A stretch of 64,000 nt of DNA, taken from positions 124,001 to 188,000 of the forward strand of contig NZ_BNAQ01000001.1 in assembly GCF_014653575.1 (NCBI RefSeq). The letters are read 5' to 3'. The notes beneath the pieces are model-generated. The model was not told where the DNA came from. It did not search any database and saw only the letters and a program-made list of their open reading frames with translations. Shown here piece after piece: positions 54,743-63,131 of the stretch. Origin of the DNA: Sphingomonas glacialis (GTDB lineage Bacteria; Pseudomonadota; Alphaproteobacteria; Sphingomonadales; Sphingomonadaceae). Positions within the stretch are counted from its first letter, which is position 1, and every line of letters starts with the position of its first letter. A program made the translations under genes and the position numbers.

Positions 54743-57700
54743 TCAGAAGACGAACCGCACGCCGGCGGTGATCACCCGCCCGGTGCTCTGGTAGTTCTGC
54801 GCGACCGGGTCGGCCTGATATTCGGTCGCATAGCTCGCCGCGTTGGTCAGGTTGCGGCCCTCGAGCGTCAGCCGCGCATAGCTGGTCAGCGCATAGGACA
54901 TCGCCGCATCGACGTTGAACTGGCTCGCGCGATAGCCGAAATCGGAGACCACCGGCGAGTTGCAGACCGCGCCGTTGTTGGTCGTCAGGCCGACCGCGCA
55001 CGTTCCCGATGCGAGCGGGAAGCGCGTGACATATTGCGTGCGATACGCGCCCGAGACGCGCGCCGAGAATTTGGCGTCCTCGTAATAGAGCGTCGCGTTG
55101 AATGCATCTGGCGAGGTGTTGAGGAATGGCCCCTGCGCATAGACGTTGACCGCGGTCCCGGTCTGCGTGCGCGTCGTCGCCAGCTGTGCGCTCGTCAGAT
55201 AATTGAGCTTCGACGAGATGTGCGTGTAGTTGGCGGTGATGCCGAAATTCTTGAGGAACCCCGGCAGGAAAAAGAATTGCGACTGGACGTTGACCTCGAC
55301 GCCACGAATCTTGCCGCCCGGCGCGTCATTGTACTGGCGCACCGCAAAGACCCCGCCTTGCTGGGTATAGGCGAGCAAGGTCGGGCTGGTGATGCTCGCA
55401 TAGATCGATTCCAGCGTGGCGGCGTCGTAGATCGACTGGAGCGCATATTCGCCCGCGATCTGCTGCGGAAAGGTCTCGAGATTCTTCATGAAGAACCCGA
55501 CCGAGATCAGCCCGCCGCGACCGAAATAATGTTCGAGCGCGACGTCGTAATTGGTCGCGCGATACGGGTTGAGATAGGGATTGCCGACGGTGATCTGCGG
55601 CGCGGTGGTCGCGTTGAGCCCGGTCGGGACCGACGTCGTCCCCGGCGTCAGCGCGGCGAGCTGGGGTCGCGCGATGACCTTGGCCGAGGCGAGGCGCAGC
55701 AGCGTGTTGGGGAGGAACTCCCACGCCGCGTTCAAGGCCGGCAGATAGTCGGTATATTCGTTACGCGCGGTGACGAGCACGCCCGCCACGCCATTGGCGG
55801 CGCCGCCGACCGACCCCGTCCCGCGCACGATCGTCTTGGCGATGCGCGTTCCGGCATTGCCGCGGAACGGCTTGCCGAACAGCGTTCCGTCCCAGTCGAA
55901 TTCGAGATAGCCCGAAAGGTCGTTTTCGGTGACGCGATTGGCCTGGCGCGCATCGGCCTGCGCACGGAAATCGCCGAATTTGTTGATGCAGTTGCAATCG
56001 ATGCCGAACGCGTTGCTGAACTTGTCGATGTCAGGGGCGTAGAAACTGGTCGGCGTCCCCGCCGGGACCTGGAGGCCACGACCGAAATCATACGAGCGCC
56101 CGAGATCGGTGATCGCGAGCTTGGCTTCGGCGAGCGTCGGATTGATCGCCTCGATGTCGCTGTTGCGCCGCCCCTGCAGGCTCGAATAGCTGAAGCGCTT
56201 GTAGGTCAGCCCGCCCTGGACCTTGAACAGGTCGTTGACGTCCCAGATCAGGCTGCCACGCGCGACACGGAAGCTGTTGACGATGTCATCGGTCAGATAG
56301 CGGATCGTCGACAGGCCCTTCACCAGCGTCCAGTTCTGCGGATTGGCGACGTCGAAGCCGGGGCTGAACACGGGCATCTTGCCGCTGCCGCGCCCGTCGA
56401 AGACGTAATTGTCCTTGTCGATCGCGTTGAACTCGGCGAGCAGCGTCGTGCCCTTATACTCCGACCGCGAATAGCCGGCGGTGCCGACAAAATGTAGCCG
56501 CTCGCCGATATCCTGCTTGAGATTGAGCGTCCCCTGCCAGAACTTGGTCGTCCCCGACACGCGCTGCGTCGAGCTGCGCCAGTCGACATCGTCGAGCACG
56601 AGATAGTCGGCCTGCCCCGCCGCATTGACGTTGGCGGCGCGAATCTTGGTGTTGGGGCGGCCGATCAGCTCGTTGTAGAAGCCGGTCTGGTTGGCGGTCG
56701 CGACATAGCCGGGCGACGCCGGGTTGTTGTAATAGTCGAACGGGTTGAGGTTGTTGGGGTTCTGGCTGTTGAAATAGCCCGGCAGCACCGTCGCGCTGCC
56801 TTGAGTGCCTTGGCAGTCGAGCGCCGCCGACGGGGTGCAGTTCGGATAGAGCGCGACGCGGTCGGCATAGCCGTTGGCGGTGCCGGCGGCGCGCAGACCG
56901 TTCGCGCCGGTCTGCGCCGCGCGCGCATTGGTGCCGTTGCGGTTGAGCCCGATCGTGGTGATCCCCGCGATCGTCGAATCCTGGTCGTACTTCGAGAAGA
57001 CGCCGTCGAGCGTCACCTCGGTATGCGGCGTGGGTTTCCACTGCAGCGTCGCGGTCGCGCCGAGCCGCTTATAGTGCAGGTCCTGCCGGTTGATCGACGG
57101 TAGCGCCGGGATCAGCGTATTGGGCGTGATCAGCGCATAGGCCGCCGGATCCGAGCCGAACGTCGCGCCAGTCCCCTGGTTCGACGGCCGCGCGAAGCCA
57201 TAGGTGTTGGGCGTCACGCCGTTGAGCTGCGACGAGCGATACGCATAATCGAACTGCCCGATGCTGCGCTGGTACGAATCGATCTGCTGACGCTGGTCCT
57301 GATAGGCGATCGAGCCGAGGATGCCGAGTGTCGGAGTGATATGCTTCGATACCAAAGCGGTCAGCCGCGGGTTTACCGTCTTGCCGTTCTCGCGATATTC
57401 GCCCTCGAGCCCGAGCGCGTAGCGATCCTTCTTGTTGGCGAGCGGTCGGCCGGTGGTGAGATCGATGATCGCGCCGAGCGAGCCCTCGTCGTTCGCCGCG
57501 GAGGTCGTCTTGGTGATCGTCACCCCGCCGAACAGCTCGGACGCGAAGGTGTTGAAATCGAAGCCGCGCGTGCGGTTGGCCCCCGACGGATCGTTGCCCC
57601 CGCCGGTGACGCTCAGAGCGTCGGCGCCGTTCAAGCGCGTCTGCTGGAAATCACCGCCGAGGCCGCGCACCGTGATCGAGCGCCCTTCGCCATTATCGCG

Positions 57701-58000
57701 GTCGATCGAGACACCCGGCAGGCGCTGGATCGATTCGGCGAGATTGGCGTCGGGAAAATCGGCGATATCCTCGGCCGTGATCGCATCGATGATCTGGTTG
57801 GCGCGCCGCTTCTGGTTGACCGCGTTGGACAGGCTCGCGCGAAAACCGGTGACGACGATATCCTGCGCGGTGTCGTCGGCGACCCGGCCGGTATCCGGCG
57901 TCGCTGGAGCATTCTGGGCGCTCGCGGGAGCGACAGCGACAAGCCCGCAGAACGCGACGACAGCAAGCGATGCGCCGTGACGCATATCGACCTTCAGCAT
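54743..58000 (-). CDS. TonB-dependent receptor (plant-polysaccharide type)
   Basis: 1085 residues. Signal peptide about 1-29 (SLAVVAFCGLVAVAPASAQ), TonB-box-like DIVVTGFR at 47-54, plug with DFPDANLAESIQRLPGVSID (81-100) and the ITVRGLGGDFQQTRLNG segment, then a 22-strand barrel ending AGVRFVF. This plug signature is the one found in Xanthomonas/Caulobacter carbohydrate receptors. ATG 58000 has a GGGGAGAGAG site upstream. Genes for GH28 and CE8 beside it imply uptake of pectin oligosaccharides. Confidence 0.95.
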   Translation of the reverse strand: MLKVDMRHGASLAVVAFCGLVAVAPASAQNAPATPDTGRVADDTAQDIVVTGFRASLSNAVNQKRRANQIIDAITAEDIADFPDANLAESIQRLPGVSIDRDNGEGRSITVRGLGGDFQQTRLNGADALSVTGGGNDPSGANRTRGFDFNTFASELFGGVTITKTTSAANDEGSLGAIIDLTTGRPLANKKDRYALGLEGEYRENGKTVNPRLTALVSKHITPTLGILGSIAYQDQRQQIDSYQRSIGQFDYAYRSSQLNGVTPNTYGFARPSNQGTGATFGSDPAAYALITPNTLIPALPSINRQDLHYKRLGATATLQWKPTPHTEVTLDGVFSKYDQDSTIAGITTIGLNRNGTNARAAQTGANGLRAAGTANGYADRVALYPNCTPSAALDCQGTQGSATVLPGYFNSQNPNNLNPFDYYNNPASPGYVATANQTGFYNELIGRPNTKIRAANVNAAGQADYLVLDDVDWRSSTQRVSGTTKFWQGTLNLKQDIGERLHFVGTAGYSRSEYKGTTLLAEFNAIDKDNYVFDGRGSGKMPVFSPGFDVANPQNWTLVKGLSTIRYLTDDIVNSFRVARGSLIWDVNDLFKVQGGLTYKRFSYSSLQGRRNSDIEAINPTLAEAKLAITDLGRSYDFGRGLQVPAGTPTSFYAPDIDKFSNAFGIDCNCINKFGDFRAQADARQANRVTENDLSGYLEFDWDGTLFGKPFRGNAGTRIAKTIVRGTGSVGGAANGVAGVLVTARNEYTDYLPALNAAWEFLPNTLLRLASAKVIARPQLAALTPGTTSVPTGLNATTAPQITVGNPYLNPYRATNYDVALEHYFGRGGLISVGFFMKNLETFPQQIAGEYALQSIYDAATLESIYASITSPTLLAYTQQGGVFAVRQYNDAPGGKIRGVEVNVQSQFFFLPGFLKNFGITANYTHISSKLNYLTSAQLATTRTQTGTAVNVYAQGPFLNTSPDAFNATLYYEDAKFSARVSGAYRTQYVTRFPLASGTCAVGLTTNNGAVCNSPVVSDFGYRASQFNVDAAMSYALTSYARLTLEGRNLTNAASYATEYQADPVAQNYQSTGRVITAGVRFVF

Positions 58001-58044
58001 GACTCTCTCCCCGGTTGACGCCTCTGCGGACGCCCTGGCGGCTC

Positions 58045-58073
58045 TTATGATTTGCCGATGTCACCGGTGTCAA
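58045..58073 (-). promoter_or_regulatory. Candidate promoter of the TonB receptor / GH28 operon, overlapped by an operator
   Basis: On the minus strand TTGACA (58073-58068) and TCATAA (58050-58045) are 17 bp apart, ending 45 bp before the receptor ATG. The -35 is a perfect match to consensus and lies within the palindrome at 58059-58072. Confidence 0.5.
58059..58072. promoter_or_regulatory. LacI-type operator 1 in the pectin locus
   Basis: TGTCACCGGTGTCA, a 14-bp near-perfect palindrome around a central CG, the layout of LacI-family operators. It covers the -35 of the receptor promoter. Its close twin is at 58192-58205. Confidence 0.6.
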
Positions 58074-58180
58074 TAAGTCAGCGGCCTTGGATTGACGAAT
58101 TTTGCACCTGCGAATTGATCCCGCTCAATAGACTTTTCGAAAGTGTCTGATCAGCCTCCTATATCGATCAGTATCGACCC

Positions 58181-58209
58181 TTGACGAGCAATGACACCGG
58201 TATCAAGAT
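58181..58209 (+). promoter_or_regulatory. Candidate promoter of the CE8 gene, spacer occupied by an operator
   Basis: TTGACG (58181-58186), 17-bp spacer, CAAGAT (58204-58209), 53 bp before the pectin methylesterase ATG. The palindrome at 58192-58205 lies in the spacer, where a bound repressor would block RNA polymerase. Confidence 0.5.
58192..58205. promoter_or_regulatory. LacI-type operator 2 in the pectin locus
   Basis: TGACACCGGTATCA, one mismatch from a perfect 14-bp palindrome. It shares the ACCGGT core with operator 1 (58059-58072), 133 bp apart centre to centre. The regulator gene is not in this window. Confidence 0.6.
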
Positions 58210-58262
58210 GAGCTGAGAATGTTGGAGATCGAACCATCCGGCATCGAATACGGGAGATGGCG

Positions 58263-59954
58263 ATGAAGGTGCGGATCGGGCTGTCGCTGACGGCCATGCT
58301 GGTGTTGACCGGCGGGTGCGGCCAAGATGGCGGCAGTACGCCGACCCCGACACCGAGCGCGACCGCGGCACCGCTGACGGTCACGCCAACGACGGGCGAC
58401 ACCGCCGCGTTCAAGGATACGCTGCTACGGCTGACCTTCGATGGCCCGCCAGTGATCACCGGCTCGGGCACGATCCGCGTCTATCGCAGCGACGGAACGC
58501 TGGTCGACACGATCGACACTTCGGCGAACATCGTCACCACCGGCGGCGAGACGCAAAGCGCGCTCGGCGCCGCGAATACCGAGATCGACAAGATCGGCAA
58601 CGGCGTGGCGAGCCTCACGCAATATCGCTACACCTATTACCGGCCCGTCAGCGTCGCGGGCAATATCGCGACGATCAAGCTCCACGACGGCGTGCTGGCG
58701 TATGACACAGCGTATTACGTTCAGGTCGACCAGTCGGTGTTCAACGGCCCGTTCGGCGGCGCAGGCAGCTTCCCGGGGATCGGCGGCGCCACCGCCTGGA
58801 CCTTCCGCACCAAGTCCGCGCCGACCTCGACCACCAATCTCATCGTCGACGACGATGGACCGGCCGACTTCCGCTCGCTGCAGGGCGCGCTCGATTATGT
58901 CATGGCGACGGGCTGCCTGTCGTGCCCGAGCGCCGCCAGCCCGAAGACGATCACGCTCAAGAACGGGACCTATGACGAGCAGCTGTTCCTGCGCAACGTG
59001 AGCAATCTGACGATCCTCGGGGAGAGCCGCGCCGGGACGATCGTGCGCAACAGCAATTGGGAAGCGTTCAATCCCGGCACCGGCGGCAGCCGCGCGACCC
59101 CGAACACCACCTTCAGCAACATCGGCGGCGCCGCCACGCTCGGCACGCGCCTGTCGCTTGGCGGCGGGCGCGCGGTGCTGCTGGTCGAGGGCGGCGATCT
59201 GCTCAAGCTGAGCAACTTCACCTTCGCCAACACGCACGTGAAGGATGCCACGCAGAACAGCCAGGCCGAGGTGATCTACTACAATTCGGCGACGCTCAAC
59301 GGATCGCGCTTCATCGCCACCGACATGAACTTCCTCGGCACGCAGGATACCTTGCAGATGAAAGGCTGGGTGTGGATCTACAACAGCCTGATCACCGGCG
59401 ACGTCGATTTCCTGTGGGGCTATCCCTTCGCCGAAGTGATCGAGAATTCCGAACTTCGCACTGTCTTCGATCCGACGACACCGGGGTCGGGCGGCTACCT
59501 CTTCCAGTCGCGCGCGGCCAAGGGCTATCCCGGCTTCGTCGTGCTCGGAGGGGCGCTGACCGCGGCCAGCGGCGTACCCGACGGATCGGCCTATCTCGCG
59601 CGCTCGGGCGGCTCGACGCAAGGACAGGGGTTCTGCACGACGATGCTCGCGCTCGGCGGCGGCTCGGCCGGCAATGCCACCCAATATTGTGACTCGGTCG
59701 CCTATATCGGCGTCAAGATGGGCCCACACATCGCGCCCGCGGGCTGGTTCATCAACCCGGTCCCCAATCTGTTGCCGACGGCGCGCGAGGGCTGGCGCGA
59801 GAGCGGATCGCTGACGCCGGGCGGCGCGGCGCTGCCGCTGACCGGTCGCGAAACGCGCTATGCCAGCAGCACCGCCGATCTGTCCTCGCTCGACACCCGC
59901 GCGAAGGTCTTTGCGCAATGGAACGGCAATGCCGGCTGGAGTCCCCAGCCATGA
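58263..59954 (+). CDS. Pectin methylesterase (CE8) lipoprotein
   Basis: 563 residues. The N-terminal LTAMLVLTGGC is a lipobox; the cysteine is residue 19. A Thr/Pro-rich spacer precedes an immunoglobulin-like domain (about 38-170). The CE8 beta-helix covers about 190-545, with KNGTYDEQLFLRNVSNLTIL, SQAEVIYYNSATL, FLGTQDTLQM (catalytic Asp) and GDVDFLWGYPFAEVIENSEL (second Asp). Removal of methyl groups makes galacturonan a GH28 substrate. ATG 58263 was chosen because GGGAG precedes it by six bases; another ATG lies 6 bp upstream. Confidence 0.93.
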   Translation: MKVRIGLSLTAMLVLTGGCGQDGGSTPTPTPSATAAPLTVTPTTGDTAAFKDTLLRLTFDGPPVITGSGTIRVYRSDGTLVDTIDTSANIVTTGGETQSALGAANTEIDKIGNGVASLTQYRYTYYRPVSVAGNIATIKLHDGVLAYDTAYYVQVDQSVFNGPFGGAGSFPGIGGATAWTFRTKSAPTSTTNLIVDDDGPADFRSLQGALDYVMATGCLSCPSAASPKTITLKNGTYDEQLFLRNVSNLTILGESRAGTIVRNSNWEAFNPGTGGSRATPNTTFSNIGGAATLGTRLSLGGGRAVLLVEGGDLLKLSNFTFANTHVKDATQNSQAEVIYYNSATLNGSRFIATDMNFLGTQDTLQMKGWVWIYNSLITGDVDFLWGYPFAEVIENSELRTVFDPTTPGSGGYLFQSRAAKGYPGFVVLGGALTAASGVPDGSAYLARSGGSTQGQGFCTTMLALGGGSAGNATQYCDSVAYIGVKMGPHIAPAGWFINPVPNLLPTAREGWRESGSLTPGGAALPLTGRETRYASSTADLSSLDTRAKVFAQWNGNAGWSPQP

Positions 59955-60001
59955 GCGCCGGTATCCCCGGCATGCGCGTTTAAAGTCCCCACCGGGAGCC
60001 T

Positions 60002-60036
60002 CCACCCCGCTTGCAACGGCCGGCGGGGTGGCTTTG
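60002..60036 (+). terminator. Candidate terminator after the CE8 gene
   Basis: 9-bp stem CCACCCCGC (60002-60010) / GCGGGGTGG (60023-60031) with a 12-nt loop, followed by CTTTG. It ends 32 bp before the GH43 ATG. T-run short, so modest confidence. Confidence 0.5.
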
Positions 60037-60067
60037 TCCCTACCCAAATCCCGCTTAGGACACCGAT

Positions 60068-61666
60068 ATGGAAATCAGCCGTCGCGATGCCTTCGGTCTG
60101 GCGCTGGCCGGCACCGCTGCCCTGGCCACCGAACCGGCCGCCGCCGTACCGCCCGGATCGGGAGCGCTCCCCGCCGCCGCCTGGCGCCGCGGGTTCGATA
60201 ACCAGCGCGTGCCCGACCTGGGCGACGGCCGCTTCCTCAACCCGCTGCTGTCCGGCGACCATCCCGACCCCGCGATCCTCAAGGACGGCGCCGACTATTA
60301 CATGACCTTCTCGAGCTTCGACTCCTACCCGGGCCTGACGCTGTGGCACAGTCGCGATCTGGTGAACTGGCAACCGCGCAAGGCAGCGCTGACCAAGAAC
60401 ATCGGCTCGGTCTGGGCGGTCAGCCTGGCCAAGCATGACGGGCGTTATTTTCTCTACATACCGGTCAAGGCGACCCCCAACACGATCTTCGTGATCCATG
60501 CCGATCACATCGACGGCCCGTGGAGCGACCCGATCGACTTGCATTTGCCCGCCCATATCGACCCCTGCCACGCGGTGGCGGAGGACGGATCGCGCTGGCT
60601 GTTCCTCTCGGGTGGGGACCGTATCCGGCTCGCGCCCGACGGCCTCTCGACGCTCGGCGCGGTCGAGCACGTCTATGACCCTTGGCACTATCCCGCGGAA
60701 TGGGACGTCGAGAGCTTCAGCCCGGAGGGACCCAAGATCGCGCACCACGGCGATTACTGGTATCTCATCACTGCGGTCGGCGGCACTGCGGGCCCGCCGA
60801 CCGGGCATATGGTGATCGCCGCGCGATCGCGCTCGCTGCATGGGCCGTGGGAGCACTGTCCGCATAACCCGATCGTACGCACCACCAGCACCGATGAACG
60901 CTGGTGGTCGCGCGGCCATGCCAGCCTGATCGAGGCGCCCGACGGGAGTTGGTGGTCGATCTATCACGGCTACGAGAATGGCTTCTGGACGCTCGGTCGC
61001 CAGGCGCTGCTCGATCCGGTCGCGTGGACCGCGGATGGCTGGTTTCGGATGACCGGCGGCGATCTCTCGCGCCCGCTCGCAAAGCCGCGTGGCGGTGCTG
61101 CCGTGCCGCACGGCCAGCCGCTCAGCGACGCCTTCACGCGGCTCGACCTCGGCAGCCGCTGGAACTTCTTTCGCCCCGGCCCGCACGAAACCGATCGTCT
61201 CCGCGTCGAGCAAGGCGCGTTGGTGCTGCGCGCGAGCGGAACCGCGCCGGTCGATTCCCCGCCCCTGTTGCTGACGGCCGGCGACCAGGCCTATGCTTTC
61301 GAATGCGACGTCGAGATCGCTCCTGGCGCTACCGCCGGGCTGGTGCTGTTCTATGACGACAGATTATATGCCGGCCTCGGTTTCGACGAGCGGCGCTTCG
61401 TGACGCATCAATACGGGATGGAGCGCGGACGCCCGTCCAACCCGCACGGGCGAAGGATGCGGATCCGCATCACCAACACGCGCCATATCGTCGCCATCCA
61501 CACCTCGCACGATGCAGGCCGAAGCTGGCAGCGCTTCGATCGGGGCATGGAGGTGTCGGGGTATCATCACAATGTTCGCGGTGGCTTCCTGATGCTGCGG
61601 CCGGGTCTCTACGCGGCGGGTCAGGGCGAAGCGCGCTTTCGCGACTTCCGCTTCCGCGCGCTGTGA
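60068..61666 (+). CDS. Glycoside hydrolase family 43 (beta-xylosidase/arabinosidase-type)
   Basis: 532 residues. The N-terminus MEISRRDAFGLALAGTAALA looks like a twin-arginine-type signal. Five-bladed propeller: NPLLSGDHPDPAILKDGADY (catalytic base Asp region, about 58-77), HIDPCHAVAEDGSRW (about 158-172), and ESFSPEGPKIAHH (about 216-228, catalytic Glu). A C-terminal beta-sandwich (about 350-532, GSRWNFFRPGPHETDRLRVE) is the GH43 accessory domain. Likely acts on arabinan or xylan side chains in the periplasm; substrate not proven. Confidence 0.92.
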   Translation: MEISRRDAFGLALAGTAALATEPAAAVPPGSGALPAAAWRRGFDNQRVPDLGDGRFLNPLLSGDHPDPAILKDGADYYMTFSSFDSYPGLTLWHSRDLVNWQPRKAALTKNIGSVWAVSLAKHDGRYFLYIPVKATPNTIFVIHADHIDGPWSDPIDLHLPAHIDPCHAVAEDGSRWLFLSGGDRIRLAPDGLSTLGAVEHVYDPWHYPAEWDVESFSPEGPKIAHHGDYWYLITAVGGTAGPPTGHMVIAARSRSLHGPWEHCPHNPIVRTTSTDERWWSRGHASLIEAPDGSWWSIYHGYENGFWTLGRQALLDPVAWTADGWFRMTGGDLSRPLAKPRGGAAVPHGQPLSDAFTRLDLGSRWNFFRPGPHETDRLRVEQGALVLRASGTAPVDSPPLLLTAGDQAYAFECDVEIAPGATAGLVLFYDDRLYAGLGFDERRFVTHQYGMERGRPSNPHGRRMRIRITNTRHIVAIHTSHDAGRSWQRFDRGMEVSGYHHNVRGGFLMLRPGLYAAGQGEARFRDFRFRAL

Positions 61667-62043
61667 AGGACAACAGGTCCCTGATCCGATCGCCGGACGA
61701 CGATATCCGGCCGCACCTCCAATTCCACCTCGACGCGCCCCTTGCCGACGCAAACGACACGAAGTCTGGGTGACCGCACGGCACGCTTCAAGTTTGGTGG
61801 CAGCCATCATCGACTGATTTGGATTCCAATCTTGGCCGCGAGCGCCGCAGATCGTGTTGACCACGCCCATGCGCCTCCAACCGACCAGCCGGGTGCCGAT
61901 CAGGGGAATGATGCGATCGGCGACGGCGCGCTCCGCCAGCAGCGTGTCTTGGAATGCGTACGATCCCGAAACCGCTTGCAGCTTCCAAATGGTAGCGCTA
62001 CCTGTCTGCTATAGCGCGGTCACGCGCATCGTGGAGAGGACCA
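61667..62043. other. Intergenic region with a possible broken gene
   Basis: 377 bp. A minus-strand frame (about 61980 to 61800) reads YAFQDTLLAERAVADRIIPL with codon use like a real gene, but has no clear start, no family match I know and soon loses coherence. It holds the palindrome at 61990-62003. Otherwise nothing seen. Confidence 0.35.
61990..62003. promoter_or_regulatory. XylR-type (LacI-family) operator upstream of GH43 and xylB
   Basis: TGGTAGCGCTACCT, palindromic over GGTAGCGCTACC with a central GC. It resembles the xylose-regulon box TGGTAGCGCTAACA known from Xanthomonas. It lies 41 bp before the GH43 ATG. Different from the TGACACCGGT-type pair at 58.1 kb, so a second regulator is implied. 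Confidence 0.6.
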
Positions 62044-63123
62044 ATGGCGTATCGTTATGTAGCCGCCGTGCTGGCGTGTGGAACCGCATCGCTCGCGCTG
62101 GCGCAGGATCGCGCCCCTGATGGCCGGCGCTATCTTTCGCAACCGCTCGTCACGTCGATCTACACCGCCGATCCGTCGGCACACGTCTTCAATGGCAAGA
62201 TCTACATCTACCCGTCGCACGACGTGCCGACCGAGACCCCCGACGACGATCTCGGCAATCAATATGCGATGCACGATTATCGCGTGCTGAAGATGGACAA
62301 GATCGGCGCCCCCGTCACCGTCGGCCCGGTCGCGCTCGACGTCCGCCAAGTCCCCTGGGCTTCGCAGCAGATGTGGGCGCCCGACGCTGCCTATAAGAAC
62401 GGCACCTATTACCTTTATTTCCCGGCGCGCGACAAAACCAAGGACAAGAACGGCCTCGGCAAGTTCATGGTCGGCGTCGCGACGTCGAAAAGCCCGATGG
62501 GCCCGTTCAAGGCCGAGCCCAAACCGATCGCGGGCGCCTTCTCGATGGACCCGGCGGTGTTCACCGACAGCGACGGCAAGAGCTACCTCTATTTCGGCGG
62601 GATCTGGGGTGGGCAGCTCCAGCGCTGGAAGAACGGCACCTTCGATCCCAACGGCAGCGACACCGATCTCGGCCAGGACACCAAGCCCGCGCTGACTGGC
62701 AAGGTCGCGCGGCTCAACCCTGATATGAAGAGCCTCGCCGAGACGCCGCACGACGCGGTGATCCTCGACGAAGCGGGGAAGCCCGTGCTCGGCGGCGATC
62801 ACGACAAGCGCTTCTTCGAGGCGTCGTGGATGTTCAAGCGCGGCGGGCACTATTATTACACCTACTCGACCGGCGACACGCACTTCCTCAACTATGCGAC
62901 GGGCACCAGTCCGTACGGCCCGTTCACCTATCGCGGGCATATCATGAACCCCGTCCAGGGCTGGACGACGCATCACTCGATCATCGAGACCGGCGGAAAG
63001 TGGTGGCTCTTCTATGCCGACACGCAGCTCAGCGGGAAGAACCACCTGCGCAACGTGAAGCTGACCGAGCTCACCTTCAACGCTGACGGGACGATCAAGA
63101 CGATCGATCCGCTCGTCAAATAA
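62044..63123 (+). CDS. Glycoside hydrolase family 43 (xylosidase/arabinosidase)
   Basis: 359 residues. Signal peptide YRYVAAVLACGTASLALAQ. Family landmarks: IYTADPSAHVFNGKIYIYPS (catalytic Asp, about 39-58), SMDPAVFTDSDGKSYLYFGG (about 175-194), and FFEASWMFKRGGHYYYTYST (catalytic Glu region, about 258-277). Single-domain enzyme, distinct from the upstream GH43. The ribosome site GGAGAGGA precedes the ATG by five bases. xylB starts 8 bp after its stop, so they are co-transcribed. Confidence 0.93.
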   Translation: MAYRYVAAVLACGTASLALAQDRAPDGRRYLSQPLVTSIYTADPSAHVFNGKIYIYPSHDVPTETPDDDLGNQYAMHDYRVLKMDKIGAPVTVGPVALDVRQVPWASQQMWAPDAAYKNGTYYLYFPARDKTKDKNGLGKFMVGVATSKSPMGPFKAEPKPIAGAFSMDPAVFTDSDGKSYLYFGGIWGGQLQRWKNGTFDPNGSDTDLGQDTKPALTGKVARLNPDMKSLAETPHDAVILDEAGKPVLGGDHDKRFFEASWMFKRGGHYYYTYSTGDTHFLNYATGTSPYGPFTYRGHIMNPVQGWTTHHSIIETGGKWWLFYADTQLSGKNHLRNVKLTELTFNADGTIKTIDPLVK

Positions 63124-63131
63124 GGCAGACG

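Noticed and set aside
54659..56497. 612-codon plus-strand frame antisense to the TonB receptor
   Set aside because: Arg/Asp/Ile-rich shadow of a very clear receptor; no homology.
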